Positions 63,719-64,000 of a DNA stretch of 64,000 bases are shown piece by piece. Within the stretch, counting starts at the first letter, position 1; every line of letters begins with the position of its first letter. This DNA is from JBCCXL01 sp039191605 (lineage in GTDB: Bacteria > Acidobacteriota > Thermoanaerobaculia > Multivoradales > JAHZIX01): the NCBI GenBank assembly GCA_039191605.1, contig JBCCXL010000001.1, positions 186,001 through 250,000 on the forward strand, read 5' to 3'. The notes under the pieces were generated by a model. The model made no database searches and was not told the DNA's origin. It worked only from the letters and a program-made list of their open reading frames with translations. The position numbers were made by a program, and so were the translations under genes.

Positions 63719-64000
63719 AACGCATCGGACCCCAATCCCGGGAGGCCAAAACCGAAGGTGCCGCTACCGGGAGCACCACTCAGCCTCGATGGTGGCTGCT
63801 CTTCGCCCTGCCGACCACGGCGATCCTGGTGCTCTACCTGGCACCCCTGATCCTCGGTCTCGAGACCCTCTACCTGAGGGACGTCTTCAGCGCTCACCTT
63901 CCGCTGAAGGCGGCCCAGCACTTGCCCTCACCGCCGGAGCTAGCGGGAGCCGAGGTCCAGCCGACCTCTGTCTTTCCAGCGGCGGTGGCGCCGCGTATCG
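63715..64000 (+). CDS. Second YfhO-like membrane protein, cut by the window end
   Basis: About 95 residues are visible, from a TTG in a TTGA overlap with the previous stop. After a basic tail, one transmembrane helix (WWLLFALPTTAILVLYLAPLIL) leads to GLETLYLRDVFSAHLPLKAAQ. The LYLRDVFSAHLP segment parallels VYLRDAFSNALP in the preceding protein, so it is probably a tandem paralogue. The 3' end lies outside the window. Confidence 0.65.
   Translation, partial: MKRIGPQSREAKTEGAATGSTTQPRWWLLFALPTTAILVLYLAPLILGLETLYLRDVFSAHLPLKAAQHLPSPPELAGAEVQPTSVFPAAVAPRI

Overview
The window is chromosomal DNA from a high-GC Gram-negative bacterium. A TonB/ExbB/ExbD energy module, type IV pilus genes with PilY1, a lipid-linked polysaccharide locus, a DUF4388 protein and a very large receiver/Ser-Thr kinase with an HRDVSPQN catalytic loop suggest Acidobacteriota (possibly Thermoanaerobaculia-like) or, less likely, a myxobacterial relative. 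This placement is inference from gene content. I saw no rRNA, tRNA, CRISPR array, insertion sequence or phage gene.

Layout. 1-2.2 kb: the 3' end of gatB, then ftsE-ftsX, all with ATGA overlaps. 2.3-7.3 kb, minus strand: a TPR lipoprotein-like/secreted protein, then an exbB-exbD-exbD-tonB-DUF4388 operon. 7.8-9.1 kb, minus: ruvC and yebC. 9.4-16.2 kb, plus: a 1329-residue receiver/Ser-Thr kinase/transmembrane/coiled-coil protein, a small coiled-coil protein, accD and folC. 16.3-18.8 kb, minus: rpiB, a small basic protein and a PccB-type carboxyltransferase. 19.2-21.8 kb, plus: tldD-tldE. 21.9-23.7 kb, minus: a TPR protein and an unknown protein. 23.8-26.7 kb, plus: selA coupled to an NtrC-type sigma-54 activator. 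26.8-43.3 kb, minus: the pilus region, with a secreted protein, pilY1, pilX, pilW, pilV, fimT/gspH, a sensor kinase, prepilin peptidase, two GspG-like major pilins, and two M20 peptidases interleaved with the pilins. 43.6-46.9 kb, plus: sulfatase-fold membrane enzyme, GT2, DUF2304. 47.1-47.2 kb: a candidate structured RNA. 47.6-60.9 kb, minus: a polysaccharide locus (GT4, deacetylase, acyltransferase, flippase, sulfotransferase, WbpE/WbpD/WbpB-type genes, then GT2, a membrane glycosyltransferase-like protein and a UbiA-family DPPR synthase). 61.1-64 kb, plus: two tandem YfhO-like membrane proteins, the second cut by the window end.

How it fits together. The clearest regulatory observation is that all three pilin transcription units (pilA1, pilA2, fimT-pilV-pilW-pilX-pilY1) carry a -24/-12 (sigma-54) promoter match with correct spacing. 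The window also encodes an NtrC/PilR-type activator with an intact GAFTGA loop, and a membrane sensor kinase that follows the prepilin peptidase gene with a 2-nt gap. The polysaccharide locus encodes three of the steps toward UDP-2,3-diacetamido-uronic acid, plus sulfation, deacetylation, export and glycosyl transfer, so the product may be a sulfated, uronic-acid-containing surface glycan. The DPPR synthase next to membrane glycosyltransferase-like genes hints at a polyprenyl-phosphate pentose donor.
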